The notes under the pieces: generated by a model
The model's database searches: none
Told to the model about the DNA's origin: nothing
Seen by the model: only the letters and a program-made list of their open reading frames with translations
Shown here: piece after piece, positions 1 through 6,303 of the stretch
Layout: each line of letters opens with the position of its first letter
Numbering within the stretch: the stretch's first letter is position 1
Position numbers and translations under genes: made by a program
Origin: Planctomycetota bacterium
GTDB lineage: Bacteria > Planctomycetota > Planctomycetia > Pirellulales > Pirellulaceae
Assembly (NCBI GenBank): GCA_019347795.1
Contig: JAHWKS010000227.1
Coordinates: 1-7,749 of the forward strand
Length of the DNA: 7,749 nt
Direction of reading: 5' to 3'

Positions 1-3000
1 TGAAGAGCGGGTGCTTCTCGTTGCCGCCGGCCCGGATGTAGGCCACGAGGTCGAGGATCTCTTCGGCGGTCAGCTTGTCCAACAGGCCTTGCGGCATGAG
101 CGAGGTCTTCGATTTTACCTGCTCCTCCACCTGCGCCTTGGGGATGATCGTCGGCTCCTGGCTGGCCAGCGGGTTGACGATCACCTTGAACGCTTCGGGC
201 GTCTCCTCCAGGATCATGCCGGTGACGATCTTGCCGTCCTCCAGGATGAACGAGTGCGCCTCGAATTTCTCGTTGACTTTGTGGGACGGCTCCAGCAGGT
301 CGCGGAGGATGTCTTGGGTGGTGAGCTTCGGGTCGAGCTTCGCCAGGTCGGGACCGAACTCGTGACCGACGCCGCCGAACTTGTGGCAGGCGACGCAGGT
401 GGCGACCTCGAACATCTGCTTCGCGTTGCCGAAGGAGCGCGGCGCCTCCAGGCTGCTGACGAGCGGCGCCAGGTCTTCGAACGTCCACTCCGTCCGCGGG
501 CGGTTGAACCGCAGCAGATCATCCTCGATCGGCAGCGGGTTGGCCGCCAGGTACGCTTCTGGATCACCGCGGTAGTCCTCCAGGTTCTCGACCACGTACA
601 AGGCGCCGTACATGCGCCGCCAGTGGCCCGGGTACGTGCAAACGTAGGGATACACGCCCGGCTCACTGGGCGCGGTGAAGCTCAGATTCTGCGTCTCTTG
701 AGGCTGGAGCAGATCGCTCGCCAGCAGAATGCGATCCGATCTCGGCACGAACTGTCGCTTCTGCGCATCCGGCTGCTGGGCGGTCGCCTCGGCCAAAAGG
801 CCCACCTCCTCCAGCGACCCCGGCTGCACGATCACGAAGTTGTGCGGCATGATGTCGCTGTTGTCGAAGAGGAACTCGACCGGCTTCCCCGCCCGGACCG
901 CCAACCGCTCCTTGTCGTACGACATGCGGTGCGGCCGCGTGCCGATGCGGATCACCTGGACACCCAGCTCGCCGAGCTGCGAACGGACCTGCCGGGCCGC
1001 ATCCGGCGGCAAGAGGGATGCGAGGGCGTCGCTCAACTGCAGCGCCTCCAGCGCCGCGGGAGAGGTCCGCTCCTTCGGCGGAATCTTTTCGATGTGGGTC
1101 ACGAGACTCTCGACCAGCGGCGCCGCCTCCGCCTGCGGCCAAAACCGCCGCGGGATGCGTTGAAGGGCGCGGATGGCGGCCAGGCGATCGACATCCTGCC
1201 GGATGAATCCGGCAAGCGACTCGAACGTCTCTTCCTCTTTGCCGCGGATGTAGGTGAGGGCGTTCATCGCCGCACGCCGCACCAGGCCCCCGGGACCGCC
1301 GCCGCCCACGTCGAACGCCGCCTTCGTCTTCGGCGCGGCAATGGCCTCCTCGCGGTAGATTTCGTTGCGGTTGCGATCGAGCACGCGAAGCGTGAAGCCG
1401 TCCAGCCGCTTGCCGAGGTCGCCGTCGGTGCGATTGTGGATGACGATCGAGTCGATCGGATACTCGCCTCCCAGATCGACCTCCCACCAGGGATCGGGCT
1501 GGTTCTCCGGCGTGTGCGTCTGTCCGCCGGCGCCGTAAGCGCCGTCTGTCTTGCCGTCGATGCCGCGGCTCGCTTCGCCGCCGTGGGCGGTCCCACTCTG
1601 CGACGCCATTCCTTGCCGGGCGACGTTGCGGCCGTCGCTCATCACCTCGACCTCCGCCAGGGTGAGCGTCCGGCTCTTGCCGGGCAACTCCACGCGCACG
1701 AAGCGGCCGTACGCGGCTTGCGATTTTTCGCGGTCCGCGGCAAGGGGCTTCGGCAATCCGTCGAGCAGCGGCGCGATCTGCGGATATAAGCTCGCTTGCA
1801 CGCTGGGATCGGGAATCAGCGGCACGGCGTTCACGAGGTCGGCCAGCCGCGAAGGCGACTGCCTCGCCAGGTCCCAAGCCTTGTCGGCGCCGCCGTCAGC
1901 GGAGATTAGCGCCACATAGCCGATCTGGCGAAGCACCGGGATGTTGGCGGCCGTGGTCATCTTCTCCAGTTCGCTTCGCACCTGGGCCAGGTCGCTGGGG
2001 GAGCGTTCCGTAAGCATTCGCACCAGCGCGTACACCACCGTCATGTTGGGCGCCTTCGCGTCCAGCCCCTGGATCGCGTCCAGCAGAACGCGCAGCTCCG
2101 ACTTCTCGTCCAGCTTCGCCAGCCCGGCCACCGCCTCGCGGCGCTGCTCGTCGCGCACGTCGGGCCGGTAGAGCAATTCAACAAGCACCGCGCGGTCGCG
2201 CGGCATCTGGAGCAGCTCCTCCGTGCTGACATTTCGCAGCAGGTAGCGCATCCCCGCTTCGCTGGTGACAGCGATCTTCCGGCCTTCGCGGAGCGCCTTC
2301 ATCCAAAACGGCTCGAGGGCCTTCATCGTCTCATCGCGGACGAAGTCGAGATACTCATCCGTCGGATATTCCGCGGCGATGATTGGAATCTCGACCGCCT
2401 CGGGAACCTTGTAGAAGCTGGCGGCGCGGACCGCCTCCAATCGCACGCGAGGATGCTCATCGGCCGCCAACTGCTTGAGCAGCGCGAGCGAATTGTCAAC
2501 TCGATCGGTCCAGTAGCTGATGATTCGCACCCCTGCGGTGCGGGCGCGGTGATCCGGCGACTGCAGCACTCGCCGCAGCAATTCCTCGTTCACCACATTG
2601 TGCTGCTGATGCAGCCACAATGCTTCCAGCAGATGATGTTCGTGATCGGGATCACTCGCATCCAGCCCCGCCACCCAGCGATTTGCCGCGGCCAGCACGT
2701 CCTGCGAATCCCGCGCGCTCAGCTCGATTCGCGCCCGATATCGGACGCGGTTCTCCGGCGACTTCAGCAGCTCCAGCAACTCCTCAATCGGCTGCCCCGC
2801 AATCTGCGGCGGCGCCAGCAGCGGCCGGCCGGGATACGTGATCCGATAAACCCGGCCATGCTCCTGATCGCGGTTAGGATCGCGAATGTGGTGCTGCATG
2901 TGGCCGATAATCGGGTTCTGCCAGTCGGTGAAGTACAGGGCGCCGTCGGGCGCGATCTCCAAATCGACCGGCCGGAACTTGGGATCGCTGGAGTGGACGA

Positions 3001-4948
3001 TCGGCTCGATCTCCGTGCCGGCGTAGCTCGAACCCTTCGGCTCGATCTTGTACTGCAGGATGCCTTGGAAACCGATCACGTTGCCCACCAGCAGGCTTCC
3101 TTGGTTCCGCTCGGGGAAGTGCCGGCTGGAGAGAATCTCCGTCGCCGGGCAGGGCCGCGTCCGCTGCTGATAGAGCTGCGGCGGCTTCGGGTGCTTGGCC
3201 GGAAACTCCAGGTGGCCTGAAAAGAGCGAGCCGTGCCAGGGCTGGGCCGAGGTGCCGTCATGCACGAAGTCGTTCCCCCAACGGTCGAACACGTGTCCAT
3301 GGGGGTTGGCGAAGTCGTACGGGATGTAGCGATCCACCCGCCAGGTGCGCGGGTCGAACCGCCACACGCAGGCGTTGTTGTTGCGGAGCGAGCCTTGGTG
3401 AATCGTCTCGATCTGCGACTGATGGAACGTCCCCTCTTGAAAGTACATCGCGCCGTCCTGGGCCAGCACGAAGCTGTTGGCGGCGTGGTGCGTGTCGGCC
3501 GAGTCGAGCCCGTGGAGGACTCGTTCGCGCACGTCGGCCACGTCGTCGCCGTCGGTGTCCTTGAGGAACCACAAATCGGGCTGGAGGGCCACCAGCACGC
3601 CGCCCCCCCAGAACTCAAAACCGGTCGGGTTGTGCAGCCCGCCGGCGAAGGTCTTGCAGACGTTGGCCCGGCCGTCGCCGTCGGTGTCCTCCAGGATGAG
3701 CAGCTTGTCATCCATCGGGTCCTTCGGCTTCCAGTGCGGATAGGTTTGCCAGGCGGCGACCCACAGCCGCCCTTGCGGGTCGAACGCCATCTGAACGGGG
3801 TTGACCAGCTCCGGGAACATCTCCTCGGAGGCGAACAGCTCGACCTTCATCCCCTCGGCGACGGTCATCATCGAGATCGCCTCCTCGCCGCCGAAGAACT
3901 TGTGCTTGCCCCCTTCCAGCGGCCCCGGCATGTTCGTTTTGACGGGGATGAACGGCGGGGTGTTTCGGTCGTCAACCGCGGGCACATCGCTCGGCGAGCG
4001 GGCGACGCTCCAGATCGCCTTGTCCCGGTTGGCCGTCATCACGTCGAGGATTTCCATCTCGCGCTGCATGACGTCCCAGTTGCTGATGTCGTCGGTGTAC
4101 TTGAGCGACGATCGCCCGCCGTAGACGTTGTAGCCGTCGGTGGTGCGGTAGCGATGGAACCAATAGAAGTTCTTGTCGGTCACCGCTTCACGAAGTCGGC
4201 TGATCGCCTCCGCGTCGAGCTTCGTATTCGAGGCCGGAAAGAGCGAAGCGACCGCAATCTCGGCGACCACCAGGTTGCCTCGCTCGTTCAGAAAGTGGCC
4301 GTTCAGCGTGAGCGGCTCTTCCGACGCCTCGTACGCCTCGAGCGTCGGATGGAACAGATCGACAATGGGAACATTGTGCTTCGCCGCCAGCTCCGCCATC
4401 GCCCGCGTGTATAGCCCCAGGCGGCGATTGTGCTCGGCGCCGTCCGGCACGTTCGGATCGTCGATATCCTCAAACGCGATCGGCGAGAAGAGCACCAGCC
4501 GGGCCGGACTCTCGCCGTCATACCTTTGGGCGAGCGTGTGCTGTATGAAGTCCCCCAACTCCTGCTTGAACTGCTCCAGCCCCGCCTCGTCGGCAAACGA
4601 CTCGTTGTAGCCGAAGAAGGCGAAGACCACGTCGGCCTGCGTGCGGGCGAGCCATTCATCCGGGCTGCCGAAGTTGGCCGACCGCAGCCGCTGGTTGATC
4701 TCATCGCCCGAGAAGCCGAGGTTGCGGAACGACAGCTCGCTCTCCGGGAACCGCGCCTGGATGAGCGTCTCCAGCCAGCCGTCATGCTGCATCCGCTCCG
4801 CGAGTACGTTGCCGATCAGCGTGACGTGATCGCCTTGCTTGAACTCCAGCGACTGGGAGTAAGCCGGATTGCCGGCAAGAGCGGCGGCGGCTGCGATCGC
4901 CACGGAAAACGACCACGTCGCGCAACGCGAGAAGTATCGATGCATCAT
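1..4948 (-). CDS. Giant exported PVC-type dehydrogenase / cupredoxin / cytochrome c multidomain protein (3' end cut by window edge)
   Basis: The frame is open from ATG 4948 to the window edge (1649 visible residues, no stop), and the last residues look like the end of a cytochrome domain, so only a few codons are probably missing. Residues 1-31 are a signal peptide (hydrophobic core 14-25, likely cleavage after AYS31). Residues 35-240 are SGNH-hydrolase-like, with the block II Gly (NLGFSGDE, G81) and block III Asn (FFGYNES, N115), but no GDS nucleophile motif. Residues about 355-705 form the TIGR02604-type beta-propeller, with two Asp-rich calcium-type loops (DTDGDG from D421, DTDGDD from D464). 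HEAT-like helices cover about 715-1075 and 1215-1328. Residues 1080-1215 resemble F5/8C or fucolectin domains (PWWEVDLGG, W1154/W1155). Residues 1329-1452 are an azurin-like cupredoxin (H1369, C1437, H1442, M1446). Residues 1485-1649 are a TIGR02603-type heme domain (CVACH 1518-1522; M1618 is a candidate axial ligand). The likely role is periplasmic or surface oxidation of an unknown substrate with electrons passed to copper and heme. Two ATGs are adjacent (4948 and 4945); I chose the first, and no clear Shine-Dalgarno precedes either, so the start is less certain than the frame. Confidence 0.93.
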   Translation of the reverse strand, partial: MMHRYFSRCATWSFSVAIAAAAALAGNPAYSQSLEFKQGDHVTLIGNVLAERMQHDGWLETLIQARFPESELSFRNLGFSGDEINQRLRSANFGSPDEWLARTQADVVFAFFGYNESFADEAGLEQFKQELGDFIQHTLAQRYDGESPARLVLFSPIAFEDIDDPNVPDGAEHNRRLGLYTRAMAELAAKHNVPIVDLFHPTLEAYEASEEPLTLNGHFLNERGNLVVAEIAVASLFPASNTKLDAEAISRLREAVTDKNFYWFHRYRTTDGYNVYGGRSSLKYTDDISNWDVMQREMEILDVMTANRDKAIWSVARSPSDVPAVDDRNTPPFIPVKTNMPGPLEGGKHKFFGGEEAISMMTVAEGMKVELFASEEMFPELVNPVQMAFDPQGRLWVAAWQTYPHWKPKDPMDDKLLILEDTDGDGRANVCKTFAGGLHNPTGFEFWGGGVLVALQPDLWFLKDTDGDDVADVRERVLHGLDSADTHHAANSFVLAQDGAMYFQEGTFHQSQIETIHQGSLRNNNACVWRFDPRTWRVDRYIPYDFANPHGHVFDRWGNDFVHDGTSAQPWHGSLFSGHLEFPAKHPKPPQLYQQRTRPCPATEILSSRHFPERNQGSLLVGNVIGFQGILQYKIEPKGSSYAGTEIEPIVHSSDPKFRPVDLEIAPDGALYFTDWQNPIIGHMQHHIRDPNRDQEHGRVYRITYPGRPLLAPPQIAGQPIEELLELLKSPENRVRYRARIELSARDSQDVLAAANRWVAGLDASDPDHEHHLLEALWLHQQHNVVNEELLRRVLQSPDHRARTAGVRIISYWTDRVDNSLALLKQLAADEHPRVRLEAVRAASFYKVPEAVEIPIIAAEYPTDEYLDFVRDETMKALEPFWMKALREGRKIAVTSEAGMRYLLRNVSTEELLQMPRDRAVLVELLYRPDVRDEQRREAVAGLAKLDEKSELRVLLDAIQGLDAKAPNMTVVYALVRMLTERSPSDLAQVRSELEKMTTAANIPVLRQIGYVALISADGGADKAWDLARQSPSRLADLVNAVPLIPDPSVQASLYPQIAPLLDGLPKPLAADREKSQAAYGRFVRVELPGKSRTLTLAEVEVMSDGRNVARQGMASQSGTAHGGEASRGIDGKTDGAYGAGGQTHTPENQPDPWWEVDLGGEYPIDSIVIHNRTDGDLGKRLDGFTLRVLDRNRNEIYREEAIAAPKTKAAFDVGGGGPGGLVRRAAMNALTYIRGKEEETFESLAGFIRQDVDRLAAIRALQRIPRRFWPQAEAAPLVESLVTHIEKIPPKERTSPAALEALQLSDALASLLPPDAARQVRSQLGELGVQVIRIGTRPHRMSYDKERLAVRAGKPVEFLFDNSDIMPHNFVIVQPGSLEEVGLLAEATAQQPDAQKRQFVPRSDRILLASDLLQPQETQNLSFTAPSEPGVYPYVCTYPGHWRRMYGALYVVENLEDYRGDPEAYLAANPLPIEDDLLRFNRPRTEWTFEDLAPLVSSLEAPRSFGNAKQMFEVATCVACHKFGGVGHEFGPDLAKLDPKLTTQDILRDLLEPSHKVNEKFEAHSFILEDGKIVTGMILEETPEAFKVIVNPLASQEPTIIPKAQVEEQVKSKTSLMPQGLLDKLTAEEILDLVAYIRAGGNEKHPLF

Positions 4949-5054
4949 TGCGTAGCAGGGTAAGGGAACGGACGATCGCCAGGTGCGATGTCCCAGGTGT
5001 GCAAGGGGGGAGGGTAATCAGGATGAGTCGGCCGCAGAATCGGCCGCTCCGTTG

Positions 5055-5083
5055 ATTGTACTCGAACGGCCGGCCGTTTTCAC
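5055..5083 (-). promoter_or_regulatory. Candidate promoter for the large dehydrogenase gene
   Basis: Read on the minus strand, GTGAAA (5083-5078, four of six matches to TTGACA) is followed after 17 bp by TACAAT (5060-5055, five of six matches to TATAAT). Transcription would start near 5048, leaving a leader of about 100 bases before ATG 4948. Spacing and position are good for a housekeeping sigma factor, but no experiment or comparison supports it here. Confidence 0.45.
5065..5078. promoter_or_regulatory. Perfect 14-bp palindrome in the promoter spacer, candidate operator
   Basis: AACGGCCGGCCGTT is identical on both strands and occupies most of the 17 bp between the candidate -35 and -10 elements of the large gene. 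A dimeric repressor or an MerR-type activator could bind at such a position. Four T's follow it on the plus strand only, where no gene ends, so a terminator is less likely. The function is inferred from position and symmetry alone. Confidence 0.4.
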
Positions 5084-5144
5084 CGGGACAAGCCGGCCGA
5101 TCGCGGGAGCGTCTTGGCGGGCAATGGGGGCTCGCGAACCAATT

Positions 5145-6095
5145 TCACCCGCCGGGCGGCGCTGCTTCCCTCTTGAGCAACTCCCGCAGATGCGCCTCGA
5201 CGCAGAGCGGCAGAAACTCCAGGCTGTATCCGCCTTCGAGCACGCTCACGAGGCGGCCGTCGGCGTAGACGCCGGCGACTTGCTGCACGAGCTGCGTGAG
5301 CGGGATGAAGTCTTCCGCCTCCAGGCCGAGCGAGCCGATGGGGTCCAACCGATGCGCGTCGAAACCCGCGCTCACCAACACCAGCTCGGGCCGCACCTTG
5401 GCGGCGAAGCGTTCCAGCACGTTTTGGAACTGAGCGAGATAGTCCTCGCGCGTGATGCCGAACGGCGTGGGAACATTCATCGTGAAGCCGAGACCGGCCC
5501 CGGCGCCGCTCTCGTCGTCGGCGCCGGTGCCGGGATAGAAGGGCCAACGATGGACGGAGAGGAAGCCCACCTGTCCGTCCTCCCAGAAGGCGTCCTGCGT
5601 CCCGTTCCCGTGATGCACGTCCCAATCGACGATCAGGACGCGGTTCACGCCAAGCTCCGTCACCGCGGTGTGGGCGGCAATGGCGATGTTGTTGAACAGG
5701 CAAAACCCCATCGCCGCCTCAGGCCGGGCGTGATGGCCGGGAGGCCGCACCAGGCACAAAGCCTGCTTCGCCTCGCCGCGCACGACGCGCTGGACGGCGT
5801 CGCAGACGGCGCCGGCGGCCAGCAGGGCGACATCATAAGACGGCGGACTGACGACGGTGTCGGGATCGAGCATCCCGCCGCCGCCGGCGGCGACTTTCTG
5901 CACCAGGTCCGCATAGGGATCAGGATGCACCTTCGCCAGCCGGTCCAGAGAAACCGGCGCCCACTCCGGCCGTTCGCACCGCTGCGTGAGTCCCGCTTCC
6001 TCGAGATGCCGCGTCACCCGCCGCAACCGCTCAGCCCGCTCGGGATGCCGGCCCGTCTCGTGATCGAGGAATCGCGGCGACTGGTACAGGAGCAT
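5145..6095 (-). CDS. Histone deacetylase family protein (class II-like zinc amidohydrolase)
   Basis: This 316-residue protein has the normal length for a bacterial single-domain HDAC-family enzyme. The family hydrolyses N-acetyl amides (acetyl-lysine, acetylpolyamines and similar) with an active-site zinc. The N-terminal signature DHETGRHPER (11-20) is present. The catalytic His pair is in RPPGHHA (H121, H122). Zinc ligands are D159 and H161 in DWDVHHGNGTQ and D246 in SAGFDAH. The transition-state Tyr is Y290 in LEGGYSLE. HHGNGTQ, FYPGTG and SAGFDAH are the class II (HDAC6/HDAH-like) wording rather than class I or AcuC, so the fold and chemistry are secure but the substrate is not. No signal peptide is seen, so it should be cytoplasmic. 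ATG 6095 is the natural family start; no strong Shine-Dalgarno precedes it, but a perfect TATAAT lies about 55 bp upstream. It is codirectional with the large redox gene, 196 bp away, and divergent from the plus-strand gene. Confidence 0.96.
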   Translation of the reverse strand: MLLYQSPRFLDHETGRHPERAERLRRVTRHLEEAGLTQRCERPEWAPVSLDRLAKVHPDPYADLVQKVAAGGGGMLDPDTVVSPPSYDVALLAAGAVCDAVQRVVRGEAKQALCLVRPPGHHARPEAAMGFCLFNNIAIAAHTAVTELGVNRVLIVDWDVHHGNGTQDAFWEDGQVGFLSVHRWPFYPGTGADDESGAGAGLGFTMNVPTPFGITREDYLAQFQNVLERFAAKVRPELVLVSAGFDAHRLDPIGSLGLEAEDFIPLTQLVQQVAGVYADGRLVSVLEGGYSLEFLPLCVEAHLRELLKREAAPPGG

Positions 6096-6149
6096 GAGGT
6101 CGGCTTTTCCCTTGGCTGCGCCGTTTACGGCCGCTGCGGCGTGGATAGA

Positions 6150-6155
6150 ATTATA
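6150..6155 (-). promoter_or_regulatory. Candidate -10 element for the deacetylase gene
   Basis: The minus strand reads a perfect TATAAT here, in a short AT-rich patch inside otherwise GC-rich DNA. Transcription would begin near 6143, about 48 bases before ATG 6095. No good -35 hexamer lies at 16-18 bp upstream (the sequence there is C/G-rich), so the promoter may need an activator or may be chance. Confidence 0.4.
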
Positions 6156-6185
6156 TTGACAATCTCGCGCCGGGACGGGTACTTT
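6156..6185 (+). promoter_or_regulatory. Candidate promoter for the plus-strand envelope-protein gene
   Basis: A perfect TTGACA (6156-6161) is followed after 18 bp by TACTTT (6180-6185), which keeps the T1, A2 and T6 positions of a -10 element. Transcription would start near 6192, giving a leader of about 110 bases. The -35 directly abuts the deacetylase -10 on the other strand. The weak -10 keeps confidence moderate. Confidence 0.4.
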
Positions 6186-6216
6186 GAAGATAGCAGGATT
6201 CGTGTACGGTGCGAGA

Positions 6217-6230
6217 CGCCGCGGGCGGCG
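6217..6230 (+). other. Leader hairpin 1 upstream of the plus-strand gene
   Basis: CGCCGC (6217-6222) and GCGGCG (6225-6230) are exact inverted repeats in the predicted leader and can form a short GC-rich stem. No T-run follows, so it does not look like a terminator. It may simply reflect base composition. Confidence 0.3.
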
Positions 6231-6261
6231 AGTTGCCCCGCCACGTTCAACTTTTCTTTGC

Positions 6262-6281
6262 TCGTCCCGGTCCGGGGACGA
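6262..6281 (+). other. Leader hairpin 2 upstream of the plus-strand gene
   Basis: TCGTCCC (6262-6268) pairs exactly with GGGACGA (6275-6281) around a six-base loop, ending 11 bases before the ribosome binding site. It is followed by the small palindrome AACCGGTT (6281-6288, sharing one base). It could protect the transcript or influence initiation; no switch partner is visible. Confidence 0.4.
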
Positions 6282-6292
6282 ACCGGTTCACC

Positions 6293-6298
6293 GAGAGG
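6293..6298 (+). promoter_or_regulatory. Ribosome binding site of the plus-strand gene
   Basis: GAGAGG lies five bases before ATG 6304. It is the best Shine-Dalgarno-like match among the three genes in the window and fixes the start so that the protein begins directly with an export signal. Confidence 0.6.
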
Positions 6299-6303
6299 CT
6301 ACG

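Larger units (their letters stand above)
5028..5099. repeat. Cluster of CGGCCG sites around the candidate promoter
   Basis: The self-complementary hexamer CGGCCG occurs five times in about 70 bp: 5029-5034, 5041-5046, 5067-5072, 5071-5076 and 5094-5099. The first two are parts of an 8-bp direct repeat TCGGCCGC (5028-5035 and 5040-5047, 12 bp apart). GCCGGCCG is also repeated at 5069-5076 and 5092-5099, 23 bp apart. The copies lie on both sides of the -10 and -35 candidates. High GC makes single copies common in nearby coding DNA, but not this density. Confidence 0.5.
4949..5144. other. Intergenic region between the deacetylase and the large redox gene
   Basis: These 196 bp hold the candidate promoter, the palindrome and the CGGCCG cluster. 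The part nearest the large gene (4949-5027) would be its untranslated leader; it includes a run of six G's on the plus strand (C's in the transcript) and no strong Shine-Dalgarno. No convincing rho-independent terminator for the deacetylase is visible: on the transcribed strand CGGCCGGC and GCCGGCCG could pair across a loop of about 17 bases, but no T-run follows. Confidence 0.6.

Noticed and set aside
11..1789. Long plus-strand open frame (592 codons)
   Set aside because: It lies entirely antisense to the lectin-like, cupredoxin and cytochrome part of the large minus-strand gene, whose frame holds clear motifs. Its own translation is Arg/Leu/Val-rich with no recognisable domain, as expected of a GC-rich shadow frame.
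663..1877. Minus-strand open frame (404 codons) overlapping the large gene in another frame
   Set aside because: It is Arg/Gly/Ala-rich without motifs, while the overlapping frame encodes the HEAT, lectin-like and cupredoxin segments continuously.
3190..3235. Possible frameshift in the large gene near the end of the propeller
   Set aside because: On a careful re-read the frame runs through as HGSLFSGHLEFPAKHPKP with no stop or shift, and downstream domains stay in the same frame.
3233..4414. Long plus-strand open frame (393 codons)
   Set aside because: It is antisense to the SGNH-like and propeller regions. Its composition is a shadow of the real gene and it has no recognisable motif.
5065..5080. 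Rho-independent terminator (palindrome followed by TTTT)
   Set aside because: The T-run is on the plus strand, where no gene ends. On the minus strand, where the deacetylase would terminate, no T-run follows. Its place between -35 and -10 candidates favours an operator.
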